This document shows positions 1 through 5,648 of a DNA stretch of 7,380 nt, one piece after another. Location of the stretch: NCBI GenBank assembly GCA_012517485.1, contig JAAYUT010000582.1, forward strand, positions 1 through 7,380, read 5' to 3'. Position 1 is the stretch's first letter. Each line of letters starts with the position of its first letter. The notes beneath the pieces were generated by a model. The model saw nothing but the letters and a program-made list of their open reading frames with translations, had not been told where the DNA came from and made no database searches. This DNA is from Candidatus Atribacter fermentans (GTDB lineage: Bacteria; Atribacterota; Atribacteria; Atribacterales; Atribacteraceae). Position numbers and translations under genes: made by a program.

Positions 1-2
1 AA

Positions 3-32
3 TTCCTGGTTTGACCGATTTCAAACCAGGAA
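3..32. repeat. Perfect 12-base inverted repeat
   Basis: The arms TTCCTGGTTTGA (3-14) and TCAAACCAGGAA (21-32) are exact reverse complements around a 6-base loop. Neither strand has a T tract after the stem, so a standard intrinsic terminator is not supported. It could be a terminator remnant, an operator, or the tip of a repeat cut by the window edge. Confidence 0.6.
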
Positions 33-126
33 AACGTACCTTGAAAAGTTATCTCTCAACATTACGTGGAATCACTTGAACCAATCCGAGCTACACCCAA
101 AGATATCCTCGTGGATCCTGACGCTT

Positions 127-157
127 ATGGGGATAGTTAAAAAGGAATTATCCCCAT
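127..157. repeat. Short inverted repeat, 9-base arms
   Basis: ATGGGGATA (127-135) and TATCCCCAT (149-157) are exact reverse complements separated by 13 bases. The stem sits just outside the likely left edge of the insertion sequence. There is no T tract and no function can be assigned. Confidence 0.45.
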
Positions 158-251
158 CGCTTGGACAACTCTTCAATCGAGTTGCCCACAGTTTCCACCA
201 GCCGACGACAAAGGTTTGTAGATTTTTTAAAATCAGAAAAACAAAGAGTAT

Positions 252-1514
252 TTACAACAATAAAACTGGCTCATCCCGATTGATGGATATCGTGGGAATC
301 ACCGTTTCGACTGTTTTCAACTGACCATCGGCTTGTTTCCACTCATCGTAATCACGCATGTCGAGGTATCGCTTCCCTGACCATGCATCAATCATACTCC
401 AGAAGAAAAGCTCCGATAAGACGAAGACTCGATTCCCGATTGGGAAAGATGCGAATGACTCGTTCTCGTCGACGGATTTCTTCATTTACCCGCTCTAAAG
501 AGTTGGTGGTGCGAAGTTTGGTCCGATATCGCTTGGGAAGTTCTAAAACTGCGGTCGCGTCATCAAAACCGTTTTCTAAAACCTCCATGGCGTGAGGAGC
601 TTTCCCATCATATTCATCAAGGGTTTGATTCAAAAGGAAACGGGCAGTTTCCAGATTGGCTGCCTCAAAGATCCCTCGTACTCGAGAGTGGATCTCCTCT
701 TGGAGAGCTTTCGGAGTGGCATCCACGATATTTTTCATGAAGTGGGTCTGACACCGTTGCCAGGTCGTTCCTTGAAGATACGTTTCAATAGCTTTTTTTA
801 AACCCTGATGGTCATCTGAGGTGACGTAATCCACTCCATTCAACCCTCTCTCTTTTAACCAGATGAAAAGGAACGTTAGCTTGCTTCTGATTCACTCTTC
901 CCCTCTGGATTCCCAGAACTTCCCGGTATCCTTCTCGGTTCACCCCAACCGCCAGAAGCACACTACGGGATCGAACCCGATGGTCTTCACGAATTGTAAT
1001 GACCAAGGCATCGACGATCAGAAACGGATATTCGACTTCAGATAAGGGTCGGTTATTCCAAGCGGTGATAACTGGGTCAAGACCTTTACAGAGTTCAGCA
1101 ATCGTGGATTTGGAGAATGTTTCTCCACACAGCTCATAGGTAATGTGTTCCACTTTGCGGGTTGAAACTCCATTGACCACCATTTCCATCAGAGCAAGGA
1201 TGAAGGCTTGTTCACTCCGTTGATAACGGGCAAAAAGGTCAGTCGAAAAGTCTCCATTACGAAGACGTGGGACCTTTACAGTGAGACTCCCTACTCGGGT
1301 GACAAGAGTATGAGGAGAGGTCCCATTCCGATATCCTTTCCGAGTATCAGTTCGTTCGTAGTAATCAGCTTCGAGTTGCTTGAGTCGCTTGAGCTTAAAA
1401 GGATTTGGTTTCCAATCGATTCCAAGAGCTGTGCCATCCCTCAAGTCTTTGGTATTTTTTTGAAAAAGGTGATGCAAAAGTTCAAAAATTTACGGTAATC
1501 TGATATTGAGCCAT
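252..1514 (-). pseudogene. IS256-family transposase, multiply frameshifted pseudogene
   Basis: This is the remains of a DDE (RNase H-fold) transposase of about 419 residues, close to the family's usual 390-420. The start is ATG at 1512-1514, with GGAGGG about 8 bases upstream, giving MAQYQITVN, a typical IS256-family beginning. Family motifs appear in order but in shifting frames: ELLHHLFQK, MAQLLESIGNQILL, AQAT, QLEADYYERTDTRKGYRNG, the first catalytic Asp (LIVDA, codon 1010-1012), SESEAS, WLKERGLNGVDYVTSDDH (second Asp, codon 814-816), NSLERVNEE (Glu, codon 493-495) and SGKRYLDMRDYDEWK near the end. Restoring the family reading needs base changes near 1484-1488, 1441, 1395 and 1379-1382 (extra bases), 900-903 and 866-869 (missing bases), and 389-393 (extra base). 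A TAA also interrupts the frame at 876-878. The three catalytic residues survive, but no full-length protein can be made. Long intact genes elsewhere in the window argue against general sequencing error. Confidence 0.9.
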
Positions 1515-1585
1515 TTCAAAATCCCTCCGGTTTTGAGTGTTTTAATTGACAACTACATTCTAACCGAGGTTTTTGAAAATGGCTC
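1508..1585 (-). promoter_or_regulatory. Leader hairpin covering the transposase start
   Basis: On the minus strand, the arm at 1585-1562 begins GAGCCATTTTCAAAAACCTC. It is nearly the reverse complement of the arm at 1532-1508, which contains the ribosome binding site GGAGGG and ends in AAATGGCTC with the ATG. About 20 pairs form with small bulges around a 29-base loop. In a transcript entering from outside the element this fold would bury both the ribosome binding site and the start codon. Insertion sequences such as IS10 and IS50 use such folds to block transposase made from neighbouring promoters. The sequence shows the pairing; the role is inferred. Confidence 0.6.
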
Positions 1586-1614
1586 TTTCAATTTACACAA
1601 TTATATGGACTTAA
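1586..1614. repeat. Probable right terminal inverted repeat of the IS
   Basis: The minus-strand reading AAGTCCATATAATTGTGTAA, followed by ATTGAAAG, is placed where the outer end of an IS256-family element should be, about 75-100 bases upstream of the transposase start. It resembles the IS256 end as I recall it. The exact outer boundary (1611-1614) is a guess, because the partner repeat on the left is too decayed or diverged to fix it. Confidence 0.5.
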
Positions 1615-1832
1615 CTGGATATTCCTAACTTCACATAAAAAAATATAGAAAAAACCCGACTAAATCTTTTTTTGATAATAATACATGTTATAATTGAATC
1701 AAATTAATAAATTTTATTAGAATTTTTGTATAACATTAATAATGTATATAAATTGATTATTATATAATAGTAGAAGAGAAAAACTAATTTTTAAATAATA
1801 TATTTTTGATTACAAAACTAAAAAAGATTGAT

Positions 1833-1843
1833 AAAGGAGGTGA
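1833..1843 (+). other. Orphan Shine-Dalgarno sequence
   Basis: AAAGGAGGTGA is a near-perfect complement to the 16S rRNA tail. No ATG or TTG follows within 20 bases, and the only GTG overlaps the motif itself. An ATT at 1858-1860 is followed by a stop after two codons. It may be a relic of a lost gene, or simply a purine-rich chance match. Confidence 0.45.
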
Positions 1844-2044
1844 AAAGAGAAAGCGTTATTTATAAATAGGTGCTTTAGCTTTAAATCCTGCAAAGATAAT
1901 ATTAAGAATCCTCAATAACAATCATAACAAGTTATTTAATAAAAAAAGAAATGTTACAAAAAATATTTAAAAACCACAAAATCCAAATAACTTTTTTGAA
2001 AATTGAAAATCGAATCGAGGTAGTTTTTAATAAATTTGATTTGT

Positions 2045-2073
2045 TCGACAATTGTAAAGTAAGAAAGTATTTT
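2045..2073 (+). promoter_or_regulatory. Probable sigma-70-type promoter for the binding-protein gene
   Basis: The -35 box TCGACA (2045-2050; five of six match TTGACA) and the -10 box TATTTT (2068-2073; four of six match TATAAT) are exactly 17 bases apart. Transcription would begin near 2080, leaving a leader of about 25 bases that carries the ribosome binding site. In such AT-rich DNA other -10 boxes are possible. Confidence 0.5.
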
Positions 2074-2088
2074 AATATTTAAATAAAT

Positions 2089-2096
2089 GGAGGAGG
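2089..2096 (+). promoter_or_regulatory. Strong ribosome binding site of the binding-protein gene
   Basis: GGAGGAGG lies 7 bases upstream of the ATG at 2104. It fixes the start and fits the high expression expected of a binding protein relative to its permeases. Confidence 0.85.
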
Positions 2097-2103
2097 AAAA
2101 AAT

Positions 2104-3378
2104 ATGAAAAGAATTTTTGGGTTTTTAGTTATTGGTATTTTATTATTAGCCACAATTCCAATAGCATATGGGCTGGATTTTCCAGATTTATCTGGGCATG
2201 AGATAACTGTTTACTATATGGCTGGAACAACCTATGAACCAGCTGCTCGCAAAGCTGCACCTGAATTTGAAGAACTTACCGGATGTAAGGTCAGAGTTGT
2301 TGCTGATCCATATGCTACTCTTTTTGAAAAACAACTGACATCATTGATTACCCGAAGTCAGGCTTATGATGTTCTTCAAGTTGCTTATCAATGGGATGGC
2401 CTTTTTATGCCCTATCTCGAACCTTTAAATAATTTTATCGATTCTTATGGGATCGATATGGATCTCTTCATCCCAGGAGTTCTGAAAAATTGTGGAGGCG
2501 GTTTCGATAAGATTTACGGTATTCCTAATGCTTGTGATGTGTATTCTTTCATATACCGTACCGATATTTTTGAGGGAGCAGGACTAAAACCACCCACAAA
2601 TTGGTCCGAAGTTAACGAAATAGCAGCTAAGCTAACCACCGATGAAATCTATGGCTCAGTTTTAGCTGGTCTAGGAGAACAGGTCGGTCAATTTTGGAGA
2701 GCCCGTTATCTCACACTTGGAGGAAAATTTTTGAATAAGGAATGGCAACCACAATTAAAAAACAACATGGAGCATGGATTAGAAGCAGCACGACTTTTAA
2801 AAGATTTACTTGCTTATTGTCCGGAAGGAACGCTTTCTTACGGCTATCCAGAACAAATGCAAGCGTTTATTTTAGGTAGAGCAACAATGGCCGAAGTGTG
2901 GCCTAGCTTTTTACGTGCACCAGCAGGAGATGAAAAAGAATCATCAATTGTTGGAAAATGGGCTTTTGCTCCTTACCCAGGTGGGAGTGGTGAGTTAAGT
3001 GCCTGGTCTCTCGGCATACCTAGCACATCAAAGAATAAAGATGCTGCTTTTGCGTGGATTGCTTTCTTTACCCAAGAGAGCAAACAAAGAGATTTCTTTT
3101 TAGAACTTGGTATTGGACCAACTCTTTCTTCAGTATATGAGGATCAAGATTTTCTCGCAACCCGACCAGACTTAGAAGGAATATTGCCGGGACTTATGAA
3201 CCCGGTTCCTCGGTTTAACGTAGCACAATCTCAGGAAGCTTATGACTTCATGGATGCTCGTGTATCAGCATTCCTTGCTGACATGATCAGCGCTGAGCAA
3301 ATGATTACTGAAATTCAAGAAAAGTGGGAAGGTTTATTCTCTGTTGACACGCCAGATTTTCCTTATACTGGTTTCTGA
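2104..3378 (+). CDS. ABC sugar transporter, extracellular substrate-binding protein
   Basis: This 424-residue protein is a family 1 (CUT1, UgpB/MalE-like) solute-binding protein that captures a sugar outside the membrane and hands it to the two permeases downstream. Residues 1-23 form a Sec signal peptide: MKR, a hydrophobic core at 4-20, and a likely cut after AYG. There is no lipobox cysteine, so it is probably a free periplasmic protein rather than a lipoprotein. The mature part starts with a beta strand (ITVYYMAG), followed by a typical helix (AAPEFEELTG). YDVLQVAYQWDG and the later FILGRATMAEVW (around residues 255-266), which recalls the F-x-x-G-K-A-A-M element, are family hallmarks, and length is normal. 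The start is clear: GGAGGAGG lies 7 bases before the ATG. Substrate cannot be read from sequence; the nearby AGE-family enzyme hints at an amino sugar or mannose/glucose-type sugar. Confidence 0.92.
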   Translation: MKRIFGFLVIGILLLATIPIAYGLDFPDLSGHEITVYYMAGTTYEPAARKAAPEFEELTGCKVRVVADPYATLFEKQLTSLITRSQAYDVLQVAYQWDGLFMPYLEPLNNFIDSYGIDMDLFIPGVLKNCGGGFDKIYGIPNACDVYSFIYRTDIFEGAGLKPPTNWSEVNEIAAKLTTDEIYGSVLAGLGEQVGQFWRARYLTLGGKFLNKEWQPQLKNNMEHGLEAARLLKDLLAYCPEGTLSYGYPEQMQAFILGRATMAEVWPSFLRAPAGDEKESSIVGKWAFAPYPGGSGELSAWSLGIPSTSKNKDAAFAWIAFFTQESKQRDFFLELGIGPTLSSVYEDQDFLATRPDLEGILPGLMNPVPRFNVAQSQEAYDFMDARVSAFLADMISAEQMITEIQEKWEGLFSVDTPDFPYTGF

Positions 3379-3398
3379 TTTCTTATTAAGCTGATTTC

Positions 3399-3461
3399 TT
3401 TGCGGAACCCTTGTTGATTAGTTTGAATAAGAACTGTTCAACGCCTTGTGGGTTCCGCAAA
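3399..3461 (+). repeat. Long stem-loop just after the binding-protein gene
   Basis: TTTGCGGAACCC (3399-3410) and GGGTTCCGCAAA (3450-3461) form a perfect 12-base stem around a 39-base loop, starting 21 bases after the stop codon. No T tract follows, so it is not a standard intrinsic terminator. Similar stems after malE-type genes protect the upstream mRNA from 3' exonucleases and lower permease expression. That role is plausible here but inferred. It may also be an inserted repeat. Confidence 0.6.
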
Positions 3462-3562
3462 TTTATCAATCAATTACCTTTAAAATATTTCTTTTGTATT
3501 TGATTAACCATAGCGATAGTTAAAAATTAAAGAATCCAAATATCCAGTAACAAATAATTGGC

Positions 3563-3590
3563 CTGTCTTTTTTTAAAAAAGACAGTTTTC
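3563..3590 (+). terminator. Possible weak terminator or A/T-rich hairpin
   Basis: CTGTCTTTTTT (3563-3573) pairs with AAAAAAGACAG (3575-3585), and TTTT follows immediately. The stem can form 11 pairs in principle, but a real loop would break the inner A/T pairs, leaving about 9. The short T run makes termination weak at best, possibly acting on both strands. It could thin transcription between the binding protein and permeases. Confidence 0.35.
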
Positions 3591-3631
3591 CATACCGTTT
3601 GACCGCACTAAATACAGATGGAAATGAGTTG

Positions 3632-3734
3632 CCCCTCACCCTGACCCTCTCCCACGAAGGGGCGAGGGAAAAAATAAATAATAGAATGAAATAATTCCTT
3701 CTCCCTTGATGGGAGAAGGTAAGGATGAGGGTGG
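3632..3734. repeat. Compound intergenic palindromic repeat (MITE-like)
   Basis: An outer pair (CCCTCACCCTGACC near the left end, GGTAAGGATGAGGG near the right end) encloses two inner hairpins. The first is CCCTC...GAGGG at about 3645-3668. The second is CCTTCTCCC (3698-3706) with GGGAGAAGG (3711-3719), a perfect match. The two are joined by an AT-rich stretch. The CCCTCACCCT / CCCTCTCCC wording is typical of dispersed intergenic repeats in many bacterial genomes. Its G+C richness contrasts sharply with the flanks, which supports insertion. It encodes no protein. Confidence 0.7.
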
Positions 3735-3744
3735 TTTTTAAATT

Positions 3745-3758
3745 GTTCACGGTTCACG
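3745..3758. repeat. Two tandem copies of GTTCACG
   Basis: GTTCACG occurs twice in direct succession (3745-3751, 3752-3758), followed by a partial GT. Such heptamer runs are commonly found beside intergenic repeats. The two copies here could be the remains of a longer array. Confidence 0.5.
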
Positions 3759-3870
3759 GTATTTTCAAGATAGATAATGTTATCTTTTTTATTATTATAA
3801 TTAAGAATATTTACGGTTTTTGGATAAAAAAGCTTTAAAAAATTCTGGAAAACAAATACTTGAGAGTGCT

Positions 3871-4761
3871 ATGATGAAGAGAAAACATTCTCCTGACTTA
3901 AACTATGGAATTGTATTTATTTTGCCAGCAATTCTTTTTTTGAGCATTACTTCTCTCATTCCGCTTTCTTATTCCCTTGGTGTTAGCTTTACAAATTTAA
4001 ACCTTTTACGACCTGGACAACCAATTCAATTCGTTGGGCTTCAAAATTATTCAACAGGTATTAGAGACGGAGAATTTCTCACCGCTGCTTGGAATACCAT
4101 ATTAATTGTTTCAGTATCCTTAGGCCTCCAACTATTAATAGGGTTAATGCTTTCTCTTATTCTTTCTCAGGAGAGAAAAGGTTTTCGTCTTTGGCAAACA
4201 ATCCTGCTTATTCCAAATATTATTGCTCCAGTGGTAGTGGGTGTTTTATGGCGTTTAATGTTCAACCCTGATTATGGTATTTTTAAGTTGGGTCTTGCCC
4301 AAATAGGTATTGATAAACCATGGCTTCAAAATCCAATATGGGCAAAAGTTGCGGTAATTATAGTTGAAACTTGGACTTGGACTCCTTTTGTTATGCTAAC
4401 GTTGATTGCTGGGTTGAAATCTTTATCCGATACTCCTTTTGAGGCTGCTAGAATAGATGGAGCCAGTGGTCTTCAAATATTTCGATATATCACCATGCCT
4501 CTCCTCAAACCAGTTATTGCGGTTACGTTGTTATTAAGGTTGATGGACGCCTTTAAAATGTTCGATTCCATTTATGTTCTTACTTATGGTGGACCGGGCT
4601 TGGCTACTGAAGTTTTAAGCCTTCGGATATATAAAAAAGGCTTAAAATATTTCGATATAACAGAAGCCTCCGCTCAATCTTGGATATTTTTAATTTGTAT
4701 TTTTGTAATATCCTATATAATCGCTAAAAAATTTGTACAGGTTGAAAAAAGGATAGAATAA
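3871..4761 (+). CDS. ABC sugar transporter permease, MalF/UgpA-like
   Basis: This is one of two channel-forming inner-membrane subunits of a CUT1 sugar importer, about 296 residues. Six hydrophobic segments are visible, roughly at residues 13-36, 75-98, 106-132, 157-182, 214-238 and 270-290. The EAA loop that docks the ATPase reads EAARIDGASGLQIFRYITMP (from about residue 191), with the key E, A, A, D, G and A positions intact. The LTYGGPG turn after segment 5 is also typical. The start is uncertain. A TTG at 3820 extends the frame by 17 residues but has no ribosome binding site. ATG at 3871 or 3874 has GAGAG 4 or 7 bases upstream and gives the usual MKRK-hydrophobic beginning, so I prefer it. 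The stop lies 4 bases before the next permease's ATG, so the two are co-transcribed. Confidence 0.9.
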   Translation: MMKRKHSPDLNYGIVFILPAILFLSITSLIPLSYSLGVSFTNLNLLRPGQPIQFVGLQNYSTGIRDGEFLTAAWNTILIVSVSLGLQLLIGLMLSLILSQERKGFRLWQTILLIPNIIAPVVVGVLWRLMFNPDYGIFKLGLAQIGIDKPWLQNPIWAKVAVIIVETWTWTPFVMLTLIAGLKSLSDTPFEAARIDGASGLQIFRYITMPLLKPVIAVTLLLRLMDAFKMFDSIYVLTYGGPGLATEVLSLRIYKKGLKYFDITEASAQSWIFLICIFVISYIIAKKFVQVEKRIE

Positions 4762-4765
4762 AGAA

Positions 4766-5623
4766 ATGAAAAGGCAAATTGCTGCCCGCCAAGGAAAAAA
4801 CTACTTCAAAAGGATAATTGAATATGTGGTTATCTTCATTGCTTTATCCCAGGTCCTAATCCCTCTTTTTTGGCTATTTACTACATCGTTAAAAAATCCT
4901 GTTGATATTTTCACTTATCCACCAGTATGGATTCCAAAAAATATAACATTGGACCATTATCGATCAATATTACAAGTTAATGGAGTATTACCATATTTTA
5001 TAAACAGCGTCATTATTGCCATAAGCTCAACGTTAATGGCGACAGTGTTTGGTGGCTTTGCGGCATACAGCTTGGCTCGAGTACGATTTCCATTTAAATT
5101 AGGCATTTTTTTGGTATATTGGATTCTCATGACTAGAATGTACCCAGCAGTCTGTACTGCCATTGCCTATTTTATGATTATACAAAGATTGGGTCTTTTA
5201 GATACGAGGTTAGCGCTAGCCATCACTTATACTAGTTTTAATCTTCCTTTTGTAATTTGGATTCTTCTTGGATTTTTTGGGGATATTCCTCGGAGCATCG
5301 AAGAATCAGCCATCATGGATGGAGCCACTTTCTTTGAACGATTCGTAAGAGTCGTTATACCAATATCAATACCTGGGTTAGTTGTAGCAGCTGTTTTTTC
5401 ATTCATCCTGGCATGGAATGAGTTTTTATTCGCAGTAATTTTAACGACTTACCGGGCTCAAACTGTACCGGTCGTCATTTCTGGTTTTATTACTGACAGA
5501 GGATTGGAGTGGGGGCAAATGACTGGTATGGGAGTTTTAGCCATAATTCCGGTTTTGATATTCGCCCTTATTATTCAAAAGAATTTTGTAAAAGGATTGG
5601 CATTTGGGGCAGTCAAAGAATAA
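4766..5623 (+). CDS. ABC sugar transporter permease, MalG/UgpE-like
   Basis: This 285-residue second inner-membrane subunit pairs with the MalF-like protein upstream. Six hydrophobic segments are visible, roughly at 16-38, 72-98, 108-132, 140-165, 200-225 and 252-275. The ATPase-docking EAA loop reads EESAIMDGATFFERFVRVVI from about residue 179. An alanine of the classic EAA core is replaced by Glu/Ser, which is common in MalG-type proteins, and the conserved DGA is intact. WNEFLFAVIL in segment 5 is a MalG-family signature. The ATG is 4 bases after the previous stop, with AGGA about 12 bases upstream, so translational coupling is likely. No ATPase gene follows, so the pair presumably works with one encoded elsewhere. 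Confidence 0.92.
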   Translation: MKRQIAARQGKNYFKRIIEYVVIFIALSQVLIPLFWLFTTSLKNPVDIFTYPPVWIPKNITLDHYRSILQVNGVLPYFINSVIIAISSTLMATVFGGFAAYSLARVRFPFKLGIFLVYWILMTRMYPAVCTAIAYFMIIQRLGLLDTRLALAITYTSFNLPFVIWILLGFFGDIPRSIEESAIMDGATFFERFVRVVIPISIPGLVVAAVFSFILAWNEFLFAVILTTYRAQTVPVVISGFITDRGLEWGQMTGMGVLAIIPVLIFALIIQKNFVKGLAFGAVKE

Positions 5624-5634
5624 AAAAAAGAAAA

Positions 5635-5641
5635 AAGGAGG
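5635..5641 (+). promoter_or_regulatory. Ribosome binding site deciding the epimerase start
   Basis: AAGGAGG sits 7 bases before the ATG at 5649. It argues against a TTG at 5604 in the same frame, which would add 15 Lys-rich residues and overlap the upstream permease with no binding site of its own. Confidence 0.85.
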
Positions 5642-5648
5642 TATATTT

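Larger units (their letters stand above)
1..204. other. Left-edge region without a recognisable gene
   Basis: No gene is recognised here. Plus-strand frame 1 is open from base 1 across the region, beginning NSWFDRFQTRKTYLEKLSLN. A second frame (45-137) reads HYVESLEPIRATPKDILVDPDAYGDS in two joined parts and ends at a TAA near 138. Neither has a start codon with a ribosome binding site. The two could be the end of one frameshifted protein, which would match the heavy decay of the neighbouring transposase, but I do not recognise a family. Two inverted repeats (3-32 and 127-157) are listed separately. Confidence 0.4.
205..1614 (-). mobile_element. Degenerate IS256-family insertion sequence
   Basis: The element is defined by an IS256-family transposase (minus strand, 252-1514) and a right end that looks like an IS256-type terminal repeat. 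Read inward on the minus strand from about 1614, the end runs AGTCCATATAATTGTGTAAA, then TTGAAAGAGCCAT. This resembles, from memory, the end of IS256 itself. The left end is not secure: the best candidate is a weak match around 203-228 (TTTGTAGATTT), so the left coordinate is approximate. No target-site duplication could be identified. The element is visibly richer in G+C than the AT-rich DNA to its right, as expected for acquired DNA. With the transposase broken in many places, the copy should be immobile unless helped in trans. Confidence 0.75.
1615..2103 (+). other. AT-rich leader before the sugar-transport genes
   Basis: No open frame with a start codon and ribosome binding site was found on either strand. 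The region is dominated by A and T runs. It contains an orphan Shine-Dalgarno sequence (1833-1843), a likely promoter (2045-2073) and a small imperfect inverted repeat (AATAAC 1914-1919 with GTTATT 1931-1936). No regulator gene lies between the insertion sequence and the binding-protein gene, so control must come from elsewhere or from the leader itself. Confidence 0.6.
3379..3870 (+). other. Repeat-rich gap between binding protein and permeases
   Basis: About 490 bases separate two genes that are usually almost adjacent. The gap holds no supportable gene. It contains a long stem-loop (3399-3461), an A/T stem (3563-3585), a G+C-rich compound inverted repeat (3632-3734) and a small tandem repeat (3745-3758). 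A minus-strand open frame across 3520-3750 comes from translating the repeat and is not a gene. Whether transcription continues through to the permeases is unknown; I found no convincing new promoter. Confidence 0.7.

Noticed and set aside
76..324. 82-codon plus-strand open frame
   Set aside because: It runs opposite to the 3' end of the transposase and has no ribosome binding site. Its second half is simply the antisense of transposase coding sequence.
383..801. Plus-strand open frames of about 70 codons (383-595, 592-801)
   Set aside because: They are antisense to the transposase, Arg/Ser-rich, without ribosome binding sites or recognisable motifs.
863..1498. Plus-strand open frames (863-1045, 1208-1498)
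   Set aside because: They are shadows of the transposase on the opposite strand; the family motifs all lie on the minus strand.
3520..3750. 76-codon minus-strand open frame
   Set aside because: Its peptide (LAPSWERVRVRG) comes from translating the palindromic repeat at 3632-3734. There is no ribosome binding site.
3745..3758. CRISPR array or phage attachment site at the heptamer repeats
   Set aside because: There are only two 7-base copies with no spacers, and no cas or integrase gene is present.
4957..5163. Minus-strand open frame inside the second permease, and a plus-strand one at 4089-4271
   Set aside because: Both lie within well-supported permease genes in other frames and show no features of their own.
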